In this document: piece by piece, positions 7,622 to 16,084 of the stretch
Position numbering within the stretch: position 1 is the stretch's first letter
Layout of the letters: each line of letters opens with the position of its first letter
DNA from: Candidatus Saccharibacteria bacterium CG_4_10_14_0_2_um_filter_52_9
GTDB taxonomy: Bacteria > Patescibacteriota > Saccharimonadia > Saccharimonadales > UBA4665
NCBI GenBank assembly: GCA_002792275.1
Contig: PFOA01000081.1
Span: forward strand, 1 to 32,444
Reading direction: 5' to 3'
DNA: 32,444 nucleotides
Position numbers and translations under genes: made by a program
Notes under the pieces: generated by a model
What the model was told of the DNA's origin: nothing
The model's input: only the letters and a program-made list of their open reading frames with translations
Databases searched by the model: none

Positions 7622-8335
7622 CTAAACCAGATGTAGTTGGTTATTGGGCTGGAGGACGGTGCCCAGGCCGTAGAGTCGGTGGTGGCGCGAGGCTACCAGG
7701 TGCAAGTCCATGGCTTTGAGGATGGTATCGGCCACAAAGACGCCTGCTCCGCTGGTGTGGCTGAGGTTCACAAGCGGTTGTCGACTGCGGCGCTGTAGGC
7801 GGCGGCCGCTCTGCAGGGCTTGACTGCTGAGCTGTTTGGTGTCGGCGTAAAGGCCGGCCACAATGCCGTAGCGACTGCGGTGGGTGGCCAGCTGGAGCTT
7901 GAGTTGTGGGCTGTCCTGGGCCGGCAGGCCCTCTATAAGAGCGGCACCCAGACTAACCAGAGCGGCTTCCAGCCCTTGGCGGTGCGCCAGCACTGGGCCA
8001 AAGCGGCCGGCAATGTTCAATTCCAGTTCTACGCCGTAGTTTTTGGCCAGCGCATCGAGCTGTTGGCCGGTGTTATAAAGCACCGAGGAGACGGATACCG
8101 ATTCCAGCGCCAAGTGTTCAGGATCCAAAGCCAGTCGCACGCCCAAGGCATAATTATCAAGTAAACGCAGGGCGCCATCGGCTGTCTCCTGGATCAAACG
8201 CAGGTCGGTTTGGCCGGTTAAACGCCCCTGCTCTGCTTGCCGCGCAATCTGTAATAATGGCAGTTTGAGTTCTTCGGCCACGCCGAGCAGTAGCTGTTGT
8301 GACAAAATCGGGGACCCACCCTCATTACGCGCCAT
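7622..8335 (-). CDS. Degenerate histidine-kinase-like protein (lacks the phospho-accepting His)
   Basis: About 237 residues with the shape of a histidine kinase transmitter but missing key residues. The H-box, normally SHELKTPL, reads AEELKLPLLQIARQ, so the phosphorylated His is Glu. The N-box, normally NLxxNA, reads VSLGAALIEGLP with no Asn. The G-box is only partly kept (TSGAGVFVADTILKAMDLHL), as is a late GLGTV. There are no sensor or membrane segments, so it is cytoplasmic. ATP use and phosphotransfer are therefore doubtful. It pairs with the receiver gene 2 nt downstream, itself altered at its acceptor. GTG at 8338 and ATG at 8335 are adjacent; the ATG is preferred. Confidence 0.65.
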   Translation of the reverse strand: MARNEGGSPILSQQLLLGVAEELKLPLLQIARQAEQGRLTGQTDLRLIQETADGALRLLDNYALGVRLALDPEHLALESVSVSSVLYNTGQQLDALAKNYGVELELNIAGRFGPVLAHRQGLEAALVSLGAALIEGLPAQDSPQLKLQLATHRSRYGIVAGLYADTKQLSSQALQSGRRLQRRSRQPLVNLSHTSGAGVFVADTILKAMDLHLVASRHHRLYGLGTVLQPNNQLHLV

Positions 8336-8388
8336 CACCCAGGGTTACCCTCACTTCCTTGTAGGCTTAGTATAGCCCAAACGGGCGG

Positions 8389-9054
8389 CTACGGCGAGAA
8401 GCTGAAGTTGGGTAGGATGTTCTTGTTGAAATCGTCGAGATATTGGCTGCCCTCGGTCCAGATTTGCAGAGTTTGCGAGCGCAGAGGCAGAACTACCATG
8501 GTTACATTCTTTTGATCGGTAATTTCGCCGGTGGCCAGCAGACCGACCACTTTGGGTAGTTTTGGCAGGGCGTAGGCCGAGGTAGTCAGCTTGCCGCTCT
8601 GTACCTGGCCGGCAAAGGCCTGGACGACTTGGGCATAGGTTTGGCTAAGGACTTTGACGCGCAGGGCGAAGACCGAGTTCTGATCATTAATGGCCGGTAC
8701 AACGCCGGGGGCAAAATAGCCATCCATCGCACCGCTACCACTGCCGGTGGAATCGATATAACCGCTCCAGGTTTTGGGGAAGTTGATGATCAGACTGCCC
8801 AGAGCCTCCGAGCCATTGTAGGTTTTGAGAGGATTCTTGGCGTCTTCGGCGAATTGCAGGTCTTTGGCAGAGCTTTCTTTCTGCTTGGCCACTTCGGCGG
8901 CGGCAGCCGACTTTTTGTCGGAGTTATTCTTGTAATCCTGACGGCCGGTGATGGCCCAGGCGGCTATCCCTATTGTTCCAAGCAGTAATACGATCGTTAA
9001 TATCAGCGACACAACGACGCCGTTGACTGCCCCATCCTGATTATGTTTGATCAT
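8389..9054 (-). CDS. Membrane-anchored extracytoplasmic protein of unknown function
   Basis: A 221-residue protein, not recognised as a named family. One N-terminal transmembrane helix (about residues 11-35, VVVSLILTIVLLLGTIGIAAWAI) is followed by a charged, alanine- and lysine-rich linker predicted to be helical (about 40-72). A globular domain of about 145 residues lies outside the membrane; its segments LGSLIINFPKTWSGYID, SVFALRVKVLSQTYAQVVQAF and NVTMVVLPLRSQTLQIWTEG give it a beta-rich, PsbP-like feel. There are no cysteines. It lies 10 nt after the methyltransferase gene and upstream of the degenerate kinase pair, so it may be the envelope-exposed member of that operon. Confidence 0.75.
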   Translation of the reverse strand: MIKHNQDGAVNGVVVSLILTIVLLLGTIGIAAWAITGRQDYKNNSDKKSAAAAEVAKQKESSAKDLQFAEDAKNPLKTYNGSEALGSLIINFPKTWSGYIDSTGSGSGAMDGYFAPGVVPAINDQNSVFALRVKVLSQTYAQVVQAFAGQVQSGKLTTSAYALPKLPKVVGLLATGEITDQKNVTMVVLPLRSQTLQIWTEGSQYLDDFNKNILPNFSFSP

Positions 9055-9064
9055 AGCCTCAATC

Positions 9065-9562
9065 TTACCCCAGTTGCCGGTAGGTGTAAAGCTGTACGCC
9101 GGCTTTTTCGGCTTCGACCGGCTTGTCGACTATTGTAAAGGCAAAACTCACAAGCTTGACCGGTTTGAATGGATATTGTATAACTTTTTTATTCAATTTC
9201 GCCATGTAGCGTGGCAATAAAAAAGTAAAGATCGCCTGCGCCTCGAGCCAGGGTTTTTGCCAGAAATCACCCCATATAATTTGCACCTGATGGCGATAAC
9301 GCCGGGTTCTGAGCCAGGCGACGGCGGCTAGCAATGGATTAAGCTCGTAGCCCACAACCCTGATGCCCTGCTTGGCGGCCGCCAGCACGACTTTGCCGTC
9401 GCCACAACCCAGTTCTAACAGCGTGTCACCGGGTTTGAGAGCCGCCAGCTCCAGAGCCGCCGCCACCTGGGGCTTTAAGGTTGGCAAATAGGGCGCGCCA
9501 AACAGTAAAACACCGGCGAAACAGACGACCAGAATGGCTACCACTATGGTCAGGAAGATCAT
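9065..9562 (-). CDS. Membrane-anchored SAM-dependent methyltransferase (FAM173/ATPSC-KMT-like)
   Basis: A 165-residue class I methyltransferase behind one N-terminal transmembrane helix (about 1-22). The short GAPYLPT linker after the helix is typical of the FAM173-type lysine methyltransferases. The SAM-binding motif I is clear (LLELGCGDGKVVLAAAKQG, about 48-66), followed by VVGYELNP (motif II acid) and VQIIWGDFWQ. The TFLLPRYMAKLNKKV segment fits the same family. Members methylate membrane-associated proteins such as the ATP synthase c subunit in eukaryotes; the bacterial substrate is not known. It overlaps xseB by 4 nt (ATGA), showing tight operon coupling. Confidence 0.8.
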   Translation of the reverse strand: MIFLTIVVAILVVCFAGVLLFGAPYLPTLKPQVAAALELAALKPGDTLLELGCGDGKVVLAAAKQGIRVVGYELNPLLAAVAWLRTRRYRHQVQIIWGDFWQKPWLEAQAIFTFLLPRYMAKLNKKVIQYPFKPVKLVSFAFTIVDKPVEAEKAGVQLYTYRQLG

Positions 9563-9768
9563 TTTTGGGCTTTATTAAAGCTGGCTTTGATCTCTTTGAC
9601 CTGGTTTTCGGCTGTTTTGAGGTACTTTTCGAGGGCAGTAACCAGTTCCAGGCCGCGGCGGTAGTGTTCCAGGGCTACGTCGACATCCAGGTCTTCGCGC
9701 TGTAACTCATTCATAATGCCGTCGAGCTCGGCTTTGAGGCTTTCGTATGTGGATGCAGGCTTGGTCAT
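9559..9768 (-). CDS. xseB: Exodeoxyribonuclease VII small subunit
   Basis: A 69-residue XseB, the helical small subunit that binds in several copies to XseA to make exonuclease VII, which degrades single-stranded DNA from both ends. The sequence YESLKAELDGIMNELQREDLDVDVALEHYRRGLELV is the family signature (ELExIVxxLE... LEEALxxYExGxxLxxxC), with the usual Cys replaced by Val. A second helix (ALEKYLKTAENQVKEI) follows. It overlaps xseA upstream and the methyltransferase gene downstream by 4 nt each, the usual xseA-xseB coupling. Confidence 0.93.
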   Translation of the reverse strand: MTKPASTYESLKAELDGIMNELQREDLDVDVALEHYRRGLELVTALEKYLKTAENQVKEIKASFNKAQK

Positions 9769-10901
9769 GATTTAATCCCTTCCGTGCCTTTTACGGTGGC
9801 TGTAAAGCTGCCGTCGGCCAGTTGTACGTCCACTATACCACCCGCCCCCAGGGCGCCGGCCCGGCGGACTGCCCGGCCTTGACTGCGTACAATGGCGTAA
9901 CCGCGGCGTAATATTGAGGCCGGATTCAGGGCTTCCAACAAAGTTATCTGGCTATTTATGCCTGCTTTGGCCTGTTCCAGCAGCTGCAACACTGTACGGC
10001 TCATAGCCTCGGTTTGCTGCTCCAGGCCGCCCCGGGCAGTTTGGATATGGTAACGACCAGCCTGCTCAAGTTGCCCGGCGGTTGCCCGCAGTGCCGCCAA
10101 CACCTCTGTTCTATCCGGCACCAGCAGTTCGGCGGCATTACTGGGGGTACTAGCGCGTTGGTCGGCGGCCAGTTCGGCTAAGGACAGGTCGATTTCATGG
10201 CCGATGGCCACCAACGTCGGTACACGGCTGGCGGCTACGGCACGCGTGACCTGCTCGCTACTAAAGGCCGCCAGATCCTCGGCACTGCCGCCACCCCTGA
10301 TGATAATCAGCGTTTCGGGCGGCTGGGGCCGGCCGTTGAACTGCTCGATAGCCGCCGTGATCTGAGCCGGAGCAACTTCGCCCTGCACCTGCACGTCAAT
10401 CAATTCCACCTCCAGGCCGCGCCAGCGAACATCCAGAATCTTTATAAAGTCGGCGTAGGCCGCCGATTGCTTAGAGGTAATCAGCCCTATCCGAGCCGGT
10501 GGATACGGCAGGCTCCGCTTGCGGGCTTCATCAAACAAGCCCTCGGCGGTTAGTTTGGCCTGTAACAGCTGGGCGGCGCGCTTAATCGTCCCCTCGCCCA
10601 CCGGCTGGATGGTCTGAACATTGACACTGAAACCGTATAAATTATGCAGTTTGGGCAAGCCGCGGACTTTGAGCATCATGCCGTCTTCCAGCGGTCCGGG
10701 CAGTTGGTAAACCGTGCCAAAGAACTTTACGCTGGAGAACTCGTCCTTGAGGTCAAAATAGACCCAGCGGTTTTTACTGACCCGCAAATTGGCCAGCTCG
10801 CCGACAATAACCACGCCCGAATAGGCATATTCCAGCGCCTGGTTGAGCAGAGCCACAAAGTCGCTGACACTCAGTTCAACCGCCGGCGCCTCAGTCGCCA
10901 T
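9765..10901 (-). CDS. xseA: Exodeoxyribonuclease VII large subunit
   Basis: A 378-residue XseA, the catalytic subunit of exonuclease VII. The N-terminal OB-fold (about 10-105: LSVSDFVALLNQALEYAYSGVVIVGELANLRVSKNRWVYFDLKD) binds single-stranded DNA. The catalytic domain begins at LPYPPARIGLITSKQSAAYADFIKIL and contains IIIRGGGSAEDLAAFSSE and VATIGHEID-type segments (here VAIGHEIDLSLAELAADQRASTPSNAAEL), all classic for the family. The helical C-terminal arm that binds XseB copies is shorter than in E. coli (about 456 residues), which is common in reduced genomes. It overlaps the upstream flippase-like gene by 11 nt and xseB by 4 nt. Confidence 0.95.
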   Translation of the reverse strand: MATEAPAVELSVSDFVALLNQALEYAYSGVVIVGELANLRVSKNRWVYFDLKDEFSSVKFFGTVYQLPGPLEDGMMLKVRGLPKLHNLYGFSVNVQTIQPVGEGTIKRAAQLLQAKLTAEGLFDEARKRSLPYPPARIGLITSKQSAAYADFIKILDVRWRGLEVELIDVQVQGEVAPAQITAAIEQFNGRPQPPETLIIIRGGGSAEDLAAFSSEQVTRAVAASRVPTLVAIGHEIDLSLAELAADQRASTPSNAAELLVPDRTEVLAALRATAGQLEQAGRYHIQTARGGLEQQTEAMSRTVLQLLEQAKAGINSQITLLEALNPASILRRGYAIVRSQGRAVRRAGALGAGGIVDVQLADGSFTATVKGTEGIKS

Positions 10902-11958
10902 CGAGCACTCCCGGCACTTGCTGTTTGTTCTGGCGCAGGGTCTGCAAATACAGATAATACCCCGGCGGAATCTGAATCAGAGTGTTAACGATGCGATACA
11001 TAACAATTACCGGCAGACTGATGCGGGCCGGCACGCCGGTGCTGGCCAGCACGGCTGTCATCAAGGCCTCGTAGATGCCGATGCCGCCTGGCAATACCGA
11101 GATCAGGCCGGCAAAATTAGCAATCGCGTAGGCCAGAATCACTGAGCCGATATTAACCAGATGGCCGAAGGCCAGAAAGACCACATAAATCGCCATGACT
11201 TCGGTGACATTGGCCAACAAGGCATACAAAAACGGTTTGCCTAGCTGGCGATAACTCTTTTTAATCTCGATGTAATTTTCATGAAAATCATCAATTATCT
11301 GGTGAGCGCGGCCGATATTAAAGGTTTCCGGGTGTTTGGGTCGCACCAGCTGGATCACCCGGTTCAGCGCCTTGGCAGAATTGGTAAAGAAGTTATTGAT
11401 CCGACTCTTGCTCTCCACAACGTAAAAGAAGCCAATGGTGCCCACTAACAGCAATGTGGACAGCGATCCGGCCACCAGAATAACCAGATTGTTCACCCGC
11501 CCCATCACCGCCAGAGCCAGCAATCCAAACACAATCAACAGTTCAAACGACAGGAACGTCAGCGCCAGTTTCATAAAATGCACCAGCGTGGCCTTACTGC
11601 CGGTGAGCCGCTCGCCATCACGTAGCCGCAGGCTGAAATATGACAGCCCGGTTACGCCGCCACTCGGGAAGACATGATTGACGAAATTCAGCTCCAAAGA
11701 GGCTTTATAGAGGTACTTATACTCAAGTTTGTTGCCGACGATACCGAACAGCTGCTGGTACAGCCGCGCCTGGGCATGATAATTTAGTGCCTCAACCGGG
11801 ATAATCAGCAGCAGCGCCCAAGCATGTACCCTAAACAAATTGCCAAAAGTATCGGCCAGCTGATGCCGAATAGCAAAGACCAGCACTACCAGCGCGGCCA
11901 GCGTTACCAGATTCAGAATCAACTTCCACCGCCGCTTCAACCAGCCGTCTTTACTCAT
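10891..11958 (-). CDS. UPF0104/LPG synthase-like (flippase domain) membrane protein
   Basis: A 355-residue polytopic membrane protein with about eight hydrophobic helices, matching the lysylphosphatidylglycerol synthase transmembrane/UPF0104 family. Family marks are HVFPSGGVTGLSYFSLRLR in the first half and the C-terminal FAGLISVLPGGIGIYEALMTAVLASTGVPARISLPVIVMYRIVN segment. No soluble aminoacyltransferase domain is attached, so it is the membrane part only, a form often found with lipid or glycan export. TATAAT (complement of 11966-11971) is 7 nt before the ATG, so this looks like a leaderless first gene of the xseA operon. Function remains general: lipid or lipid-linked transport is inferred. 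Confidence 0.85.
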   Translation of the reverse strand: MSKDGWLKRRWKLILNLVTLAALVVLVFAIRHQLADTFGNLFRVHAWALLLIIPVEALNYHAQARLYQQLFGIVGNKLEYKYLYKASLELNFVNHVFPSGGVTGLSYFSLRLRDGERLTGSKATLVHFMKLALTFLSFELLIVFGLLALAVMGRVNNLVILVAGSLSTLLLVGTIGFFYVVESKSRINNFFTNSAKALNRVIQLVRPKHPETFNIGRAHQIIDDFHENYIEIKKSYRQLGKPFLYALLANVTEVMAIYVVFLAFGHLVNIGSVILAYAIANFAGLISVLPGGIGIYEALMTAVLASTGVPARISLPVIVMYRIVNTLIQIPPGYYLYLQTLRQNKQQVPGVLDGD

Positions 11959-11994
11959 TGCCCCTATTATACCCGACAGGTTACACTGATAGAT
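11959..11994. promoter_or_regulatory. Divergent promoter region
   Basis: Only 36 bp separate the divergent starts at 11958 (minus) and 11995 (plus). TATAAT on the minus strand (11966-11971) lies 7 nt before its ATG. On the plus strand a weaker TACACT (11983-11988) lies 6 nt before the ATG at 11995. Both positions fit leaderless transcripts. Confidence 0.5.
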
Positions 11995-13236
11995 ATGCAG
12001 AGTTTATTAGTTTTGGGGCGGCAGCCGGCGCTTGGCTTGGCAGAGCTGGAGAGCCTGTATGGTGCCGACAAGCTGAAGGCCGTTGGCAAACACGCCGCGA
12101 TTGTCGATGTTGACCCCTGTATGCTGGCCTTTGACCGGCTGGGCGGCAGTGTTAAGTTTTGCCGCTTGCTGACGACTCTTGATACGACTGATTGGCGAAA
12201 AATTGAGAAGTTTTTGCTGGAAGTTTCGCCGGAACACAGTCAAAAGATGCCGGAAGGCAAAATGCAACTCGGGCTGAGCCTGTACGGCTTTAATGAGAAT
12301 CTGAAACGGATCGAAGCCACTGGTTTGAACCTAAAGAAAGCCATCCGCGCCACCGGCCGCTCGGTGCGGCTGATACCGAATAAAGCCGCCGAACTCAACG
12401 CCGCCCAGGTCATCCACAACAAACTGACCGGACCGACCGGCTGGGAACTGGTTTTTATCCGCGACGGCGATAAAACGGTGATTGCCCAGACGGTTAAAGT
12501 TCAGGATATCGAGGCCTATACCCGCCGTGACCGCGAACGTCCCAAACGCGACGCCAAAGTCGGAATGCTACCTCCTAAACTGGCTCAGGTGATTGTTAAT
12601 CTTGGCGCCGGCAAACTGCCCGGGGACAAACTGGAATCGATCTGCGACATTCCGGCCGGACAGCCGATTCCTCGCAAGTTGCTAGGCCAGACAGTGCTGG
12701 ATCCCTTCTGCGGCACCGGAGTATTGCTGCAGGAAGCCCTGCTGATGGGTTATGACATCGTGGGCACAGATCTGGAATCGCGCATGATTGACTACAGTAA
12801 GGTCAATCTGGAGTGGCTGGGCGAGCTGTATGATTTGCCAGCTCAGGATTATCCGCTGGCAGTGGCCGACGCCACCGCTTATGACTGGCGCCAGACGCCC
12901 TTCGACTTTGTGGCCGCCGAGGCCTACCTTGGCCGACCCTTCACTGCCCGACCCGACCCACAAACTTTAGCGCAGACCATTGCCGACTGTAATTTAATTA
13001 TTAAGAAGTTCTTAAATAACCTTGGCGGCCAGATTGAATTCGGCACCCGTTTAAGCCTGGCTGTTCCCGCCTGGCAGGTCAGAAACGGCGAGTTCAAGTA
13101 TCTGCCCCTGATTGACTCCTTAAGCGATTTGGGCTATAATCGGGTAATATTCGAGCGTGTTCAGGACAAAGATTTGCTCTACTATCGAGAAGACCAAATC
13201 GTTGCCCGACAGCTCCTAGTAATCACAAGGAAGTAA
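11995..13236 (+). CDS. Trm11-like THUMP/Rossmann RNA methyltransferase
   Basis: About 413 residues from the ATG at 11995; the frame extends back to 11824 but that part overlaps the divergent gene and its promoter. The N-terminal half (about 1-160) resembles the THUMP-type tRNA-binding region of Trm11/TrmG10. The linker RDRERPKRDAKVGMLPPKLAQVIVNLG (about 179-205) is a Trm11 hallmark, and the SAM site VLDPFCGTGVLLQEALLMGYDIVGTDLE (about 234-261) is intact. The catalytic loop, usually (D/N)PPY in N2-guanosine methyltransferases, reads AAEAYLG (about 307-313), so the exact chemistry is uncertain. It sits 1 nt before rpmA and is probably co-transcribed with it. Confidence 0.8.
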   Translation: MQSLLVLGRQPALGLAELESLYGADKLKAVGKHAAIVDVDPCMLAFDRLGGSVKFCRLLTTLDTTDWRKIEKFLLEVSPEHSQKMPEGKMQLGLSLYGFNENLKRIEATGLNLKKAIRATGRSVRLIPNKAAELNAAQVIHNKLTGPTGWELVFIRDGDKTVIAQTVKVQDIEAYTRRDRERPKRDAKVGMLPPKLAQVIVNLGAGKLPGDKLESICDIPAGQPIPRKLLGQTVLDPFCGTGVLLQEALLMGYDIVGTDLESRMIDYSKVNLEWLGELYDLPAQDYPLAVADATAYDWRQTPFDFVAAEAYLGRPFTARPDPQTLAQTIADCNLIIKKFLNNLGGQIEFGTRLSLAVPAWQVRNGEFKYLPLIDSLSDLGYNRVIFERVQDKDLLYYREDQIVARQLLVITRK

Positions 13237-13237
13237 C

Positions 13238-13510
13238 ATGGCACATGTAAAAGCTGGCGGTACAGCCAAAAACGTTCACGATAGTCCCGGCCAGCGCCTA
13301 GGCGTTAAGCTGTTTGGCGGCCAAAAGGTCAAAGTCGGTCAGGTTATCGTTCGCCAAATCGGCCTCACCAAGCGCGCCGGCAAAGGCACCAAGCTCAGCC
13401 GCAACTTTACCATTCACGCTGCCCGCGACGGCGTAGTTAACTTCCAAACCCGCCGGGTTCGTACTTTTAGCGGCCGCTCAGTCGCCCGCACCGAAGTCAC
13501 TGTCGAATAA
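13238..13510 (+). CDS. rpmA: Large ribosomal subunit protein bL27
   Basis: A 90-residue bL27, which sits at the peptidyl-transferase centre with its N-terminal tail near the tRNA acceptor ends. The start MAHVKAGGTAKNVHDSPGQRLGVKLFGGQKVKVGQVIVRQ is unmistakable. The middle is shorter than in E. coli (IGLTKRAGKGTKLSRNFTIHAARDGVVNF) and the tail (RRVRTFSGRSVARTEVTVE) is longer. There is no cleavable N-terminal extension of the Firmicutes kind. An AAGGAAG Shine-Dalgarno site lies inside the end of the upstream gene. The usual partner rplU is not adjacent. Confidence 0.96.
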   Translation: MAHVKAGGTAKNVHDSPGQRLGVKLFGGQKVKVGQVIVRQIGLTKRAGKGTKLSRNFTIHAARDGVVNFQTRRVRTFSGRSVARTEVTVE

Positions 13511-13894
13511 TTAAAGCTGTTCTTGATGAATGGCGTTGTGCTGAGCCATCAGGGCATCCTGGGATTGCACGGTGTTATGCAAGCCGATAGCGCTCTGAAC
13601 ACCGCCAATGATTTTAAGCGCTACGCCAGGTGCCTCTAAGGCAACCGCTACCCCGCTCATGTAAAGCGCATTCGCCCCTACATAACGCCTAAATGTTTGG
13701 CGATAGTTTTCATCTTCTTGGCTAATAATGGATTCGCCTATATTTCGCTTAAGGCGAGCAAAAGGATGAGTTTTGTCGGCGTTTTCCTCGGCTAAACGAC
13801 GTCCAAGAGCTGAGATACGAGCACGCAAGCCGCTTTGTTCGGGCTGGGTTTCTGGCATTGATGCCTGAAGATCTTCGAGTTTGATTTCAATCAT
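13511..13894 (-). CDS. Small protein of unknown function with a hydrophobic segment
   Basis: A 127-residue protein, not recognised. The first 65 residues are charged and probably helical (LRARISALGRRLAEEN... FARLKRNIGES). A more hydrophobic stretch (about 70-105, YVGANALYMSGVAVALEAPGVALKIIGG) could be one membrane or amphipathic helix. The C-terminus is polar with several His and Gln. No cysteines and no signal peptide. Its stop codon abuts that of rpmA in convergent orientation. TATATT (complement of 13901-13906) lies 6 nt before the ATG, consistent with a leaderless transcript and with real expression. Confidence 0.6.
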   Translation of the reverse strand: MIEIKLEDLQASMPETQPEQSGLRARISALGRRLAEENADKTHPFARLKRNIGESIISQEDENYRQTFRRYVGANALYMSGVAVALEAPGVALKIIGGVQSAIGLHNTVQSQDALMAQHNAIHQEQL

Positions 13895-13980
13895 AACACT
13901 AATATAGCATAAGCGGCTTTGAATGTGCTAGTGTTGATACAAGTGTCCTATATGTTTAGTGGGTCGACCCTGGCCTACGT

Positions 13981-14388
13981 TTATGGGCCGAGGTGGTGGC
14001 GGATGCGTTCGATGACGTCGGCGATGACGACTTGGGATTTGACGAGGTAGTCGTCTGCTCCGAGGGATTGAGCGCGTTCTTTATCGCTCTCCTGGCTGAG
14101 AGCGGTGAGCATAATAATTTTGAGATTGGCGGTTTCTGGCGTGTTGCGCAAAATATCGAGCACATCAAAGCCGCTGACTTTGGGCATCATAACATCCAGG
14201 ACGACTAGGTCGGGATGATAGCTGAGCGCGGTGGCCAGGGCTTCTTCGCCATTGGCCGTGCGGCGAACCTCAAAACCCTCGGACTGGAGGCGGGTTACAT
14301 AAACATTGGCCAGCGAGTCGTCGTCTTCAACCAGTAAAATACGTTTGGGATGGCCGGCAGGTGCCGGCGGTGTCGGGTTCGGATCCAT
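13981..14388 (-). CDS. Receiver-only response regulator
   Basis: A 135-residue CheY/PilH-like receiver domain with a short proline-rich N-terminus (MDPNPTPPAPAG). All catalytic positions are kept: acidic pair in VEDDD (about 21-23), phospho-acceptor D65 in VVLDVMMPKVSG, T95 in MLTAL and K117 in YLVKSQ. There is no output domain. The frame can be read back to a TTG at 14424, but the ATG at 14388 begins just before the conserved domain and is preferred. It follows pyrG on the same strand. No intact histidine kinase gene lies in the window, so its kinase must be elsewhere. Confidence 0.9.
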   Translation of the reverse strand: MDPNPTPPAPAGHPKRILLVEDDDSLANVYVTRLQSEGFEVRRTANGEEALATALSYHPDLVVLDVMMPKVSGFDVLDILRNTPETANLKIIMLTALSQESDKERAQSLGADDYLVKSQVVIADVIERIRHHLGP

Positions 14389-14425
14389 GAAGCTTATGGT
14401 AGCCCAGATATGGGCAAATGGCAAC

Positions 14426-16027
14426 TTATAGGAGGGCTTTGATGAAACCGTCGAACATGGGGTGTGGGCGGTTTGGGCGGCTCTTGAATTCAGGGTGGAA
14501 TTGGCTGGCTAGCAGGAATGGATGGTCGACGCCTTCGATGACTTCTACCAGATTATTCTCGGGATTAATACCAGTAGCCTTGATGCCCCATGCTTCGAAT
14601 TGGTCGCGGTAATGATTATTACACTCGCCGCGGTGGCGGTGGCGTTCAACAATCTTGGTGGTGCCGTAGGTTTTAGCGGCCAGACTACCCTTTTCCAGCT
14701 GGCAGTTGTAGTCGCCCAGGCGCATGGTGCCGCCGGTCATGTGCTTGTCGACTTGGTCGGCCATGGTGGTGATTACCAGGTTTTTGGTGTCGGGGTCGAG
14801 TTCGAAAGTATTGGCGTCTACCAGACCGGCGTTACGAGCAGCGGCAATAACAGCCATCTGTAAACCGAGGCACAGACCCAGGTATGGCAACTTGGTTTTG
14901 AGCGAATACTGGGCGGCTTTGATCTTGCCTTCCAGACCGCGCTGGCCGAAGCCACCGGGCACGACAATGCCGTCGTAACCTTTTAGCTCAGGCTCGATAT
15001 TGGTACCCGGCTCGTCAAATTTGGAAGCGTCGATCCAGGTGATGTCGACACCGCAATCGTTGCGCCAGGCGGCGGCTTTGAGCGCTTCGAAGACTGACAT
15101 GTAGGTGTCGGTGTTGTCCATGTACTTGGCCACAAAGCCGACTTTGAGTTTGCGGTCGTGTTTGGCGGTGGCCAGTTTGACTACTTCGCGCCAGTCTTTC
15201 AGGTCGGGCTTCTTCACTTTGAGATTAAGATGATCGGCGATAACGTCGGCGATGCCGGTGTCTTCCAGGGTCAGCGGTACTTCGTAGATGGTCTCGGCAT
15301 TGGGCAGTGGCGCAATCGCTTCTACCGGCACGCCGCTGAACAGACTGAGCTTGCTGATGACGGCCTCGCTGGCCGGCCTCTCACTGCGGGCTACCAGGAT
15401 GTCGGGCGCGATGCCCAGGCCACGCAGTTCGCGAACCGAGTTCTGCGCCGGCTTGGTTTTGGTTTCGTTGCTGGCACCCAGGTATGGCAGGTAGACAACG
15501 TGGACGTAGGCGCAGTTTTGCAGGCCAACTTTGAGCCCCATTTCGCGGATGGCCTCGATAAACGATAGGGATTCGTAATCGCCGACAGTGCCGCCGATTT
15601 CAACAATGTGCACGTCGTAGCCGGCGCCGGCATTGGCAATCCAATCCTGAATCGCCCCTGTTACGTGCGGGATAATCTGAACGTCGTCACCCTCGAATTT
15701 GCCGGCTCGTTCATCCTGGATAAGTTTGAGCAATACGCGGCCGCTCATCAGTGAGCTGGCGCTGGTCATTTCTTCGTCTACAAAACGTTCGTAGTGGCCA
15801 AGATCGAGGTCAGTTTCAGCACCGTCTTTAGTAACAAAACATTCGCCGTGCTCGCGGGGATTGAGCAAACCGGCGTCAACGTTCAGATACGGATCACATT
15901 TTTGGAGGTTAACTTTGAGGCCGCGGGCTTTGAGGAGGTTGCCAATCGAGGCGGCGGTGATACCCTTTCCTAATCCGGAAAGCACGCCTCCTGTTACAAA
16001 CACATATTTAGTCGCTTTGGCAGCCAC
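14426..16027 (-). CDS. pyrG: CTP synthase
   Basis: A 533-residue CTP synthase converting UTP to CTP with glutamine or ammonia and ATP, the last step of pyrimidine nucleotide synthesis. The N-terminal amidoligase domain starts TKYVFVTGGVLSGLGKGITAASIG. The class I glutaminase domain contains the nucleophile elbow GLCLGLQ (Cys of the triad) and QFHPEFKSRP with the His and Glu. Length is normal. The start is GTG at 16027, with a GAGG site 8 nt upstream. It lies downstream of ctpA with a 57-bp gap. Nucleotide interconversion enzymes like this are often kept in CPR genomes that lack de novo pyrimidine synthesis. Confidence 0.97.
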   Translation of the reverse strand: MAAKATKYVFVTGGVLSGLGKGITAASIGNLLKARGLKVNLQKCDPYLNVDAGLLNPREHGECFVTKDGAETDLDLGHYERFVDEEMTSASSLMSGRVLLKLIQDERAGKFEGDDVQIIPHVTGAIQDWIANAGAGYDVHIVEIGGTVGDYESLSFIEAIREMGLKVGLQNCAYVHVVYLPYLGASNETKTKPAQNSVRELRGLGIAPDILVARSERPASEAVISKLSLFSGVPVEAIAPLPNAETIYEVPLTLEDTGIADVIADHLNLKVKKPDLKDWREVVKLATAKHDRKLKVGFVAKYMDNTDTYMSVFEALKAAAWRNDCGVDITWIDASKFDEPGTNIEPELKGYDGIVVPGGFGQRGLEGKIKAAQYSLKTKLPYLGLCLGLQMAVIAAARNAGLVDANTFELDPDTKNLVITTMADQVDKHMTGGTMRLGDYNCQLEKGSLAAKTYGTTKIVERHRHRGECNNHYRDQFEAWGIKATGINPENNLVEVIEGVDHPFLLASQFHPEFKSRPNRPHPMFDGFIKALL

Positions 16028-16084
16028 TGTTCTAACCTCAATTCTTAATCTCTTATGCTACCCTATTTGACCCCTGCTGGCAAA

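Noticed and set aside
11824-11994. N-terminal extension of the Trm11-like protein
   Set aside because: It lies antisense within the divergent flippase-like gene and spans both promoters; the conserved domain begins at the ATG at 11995.
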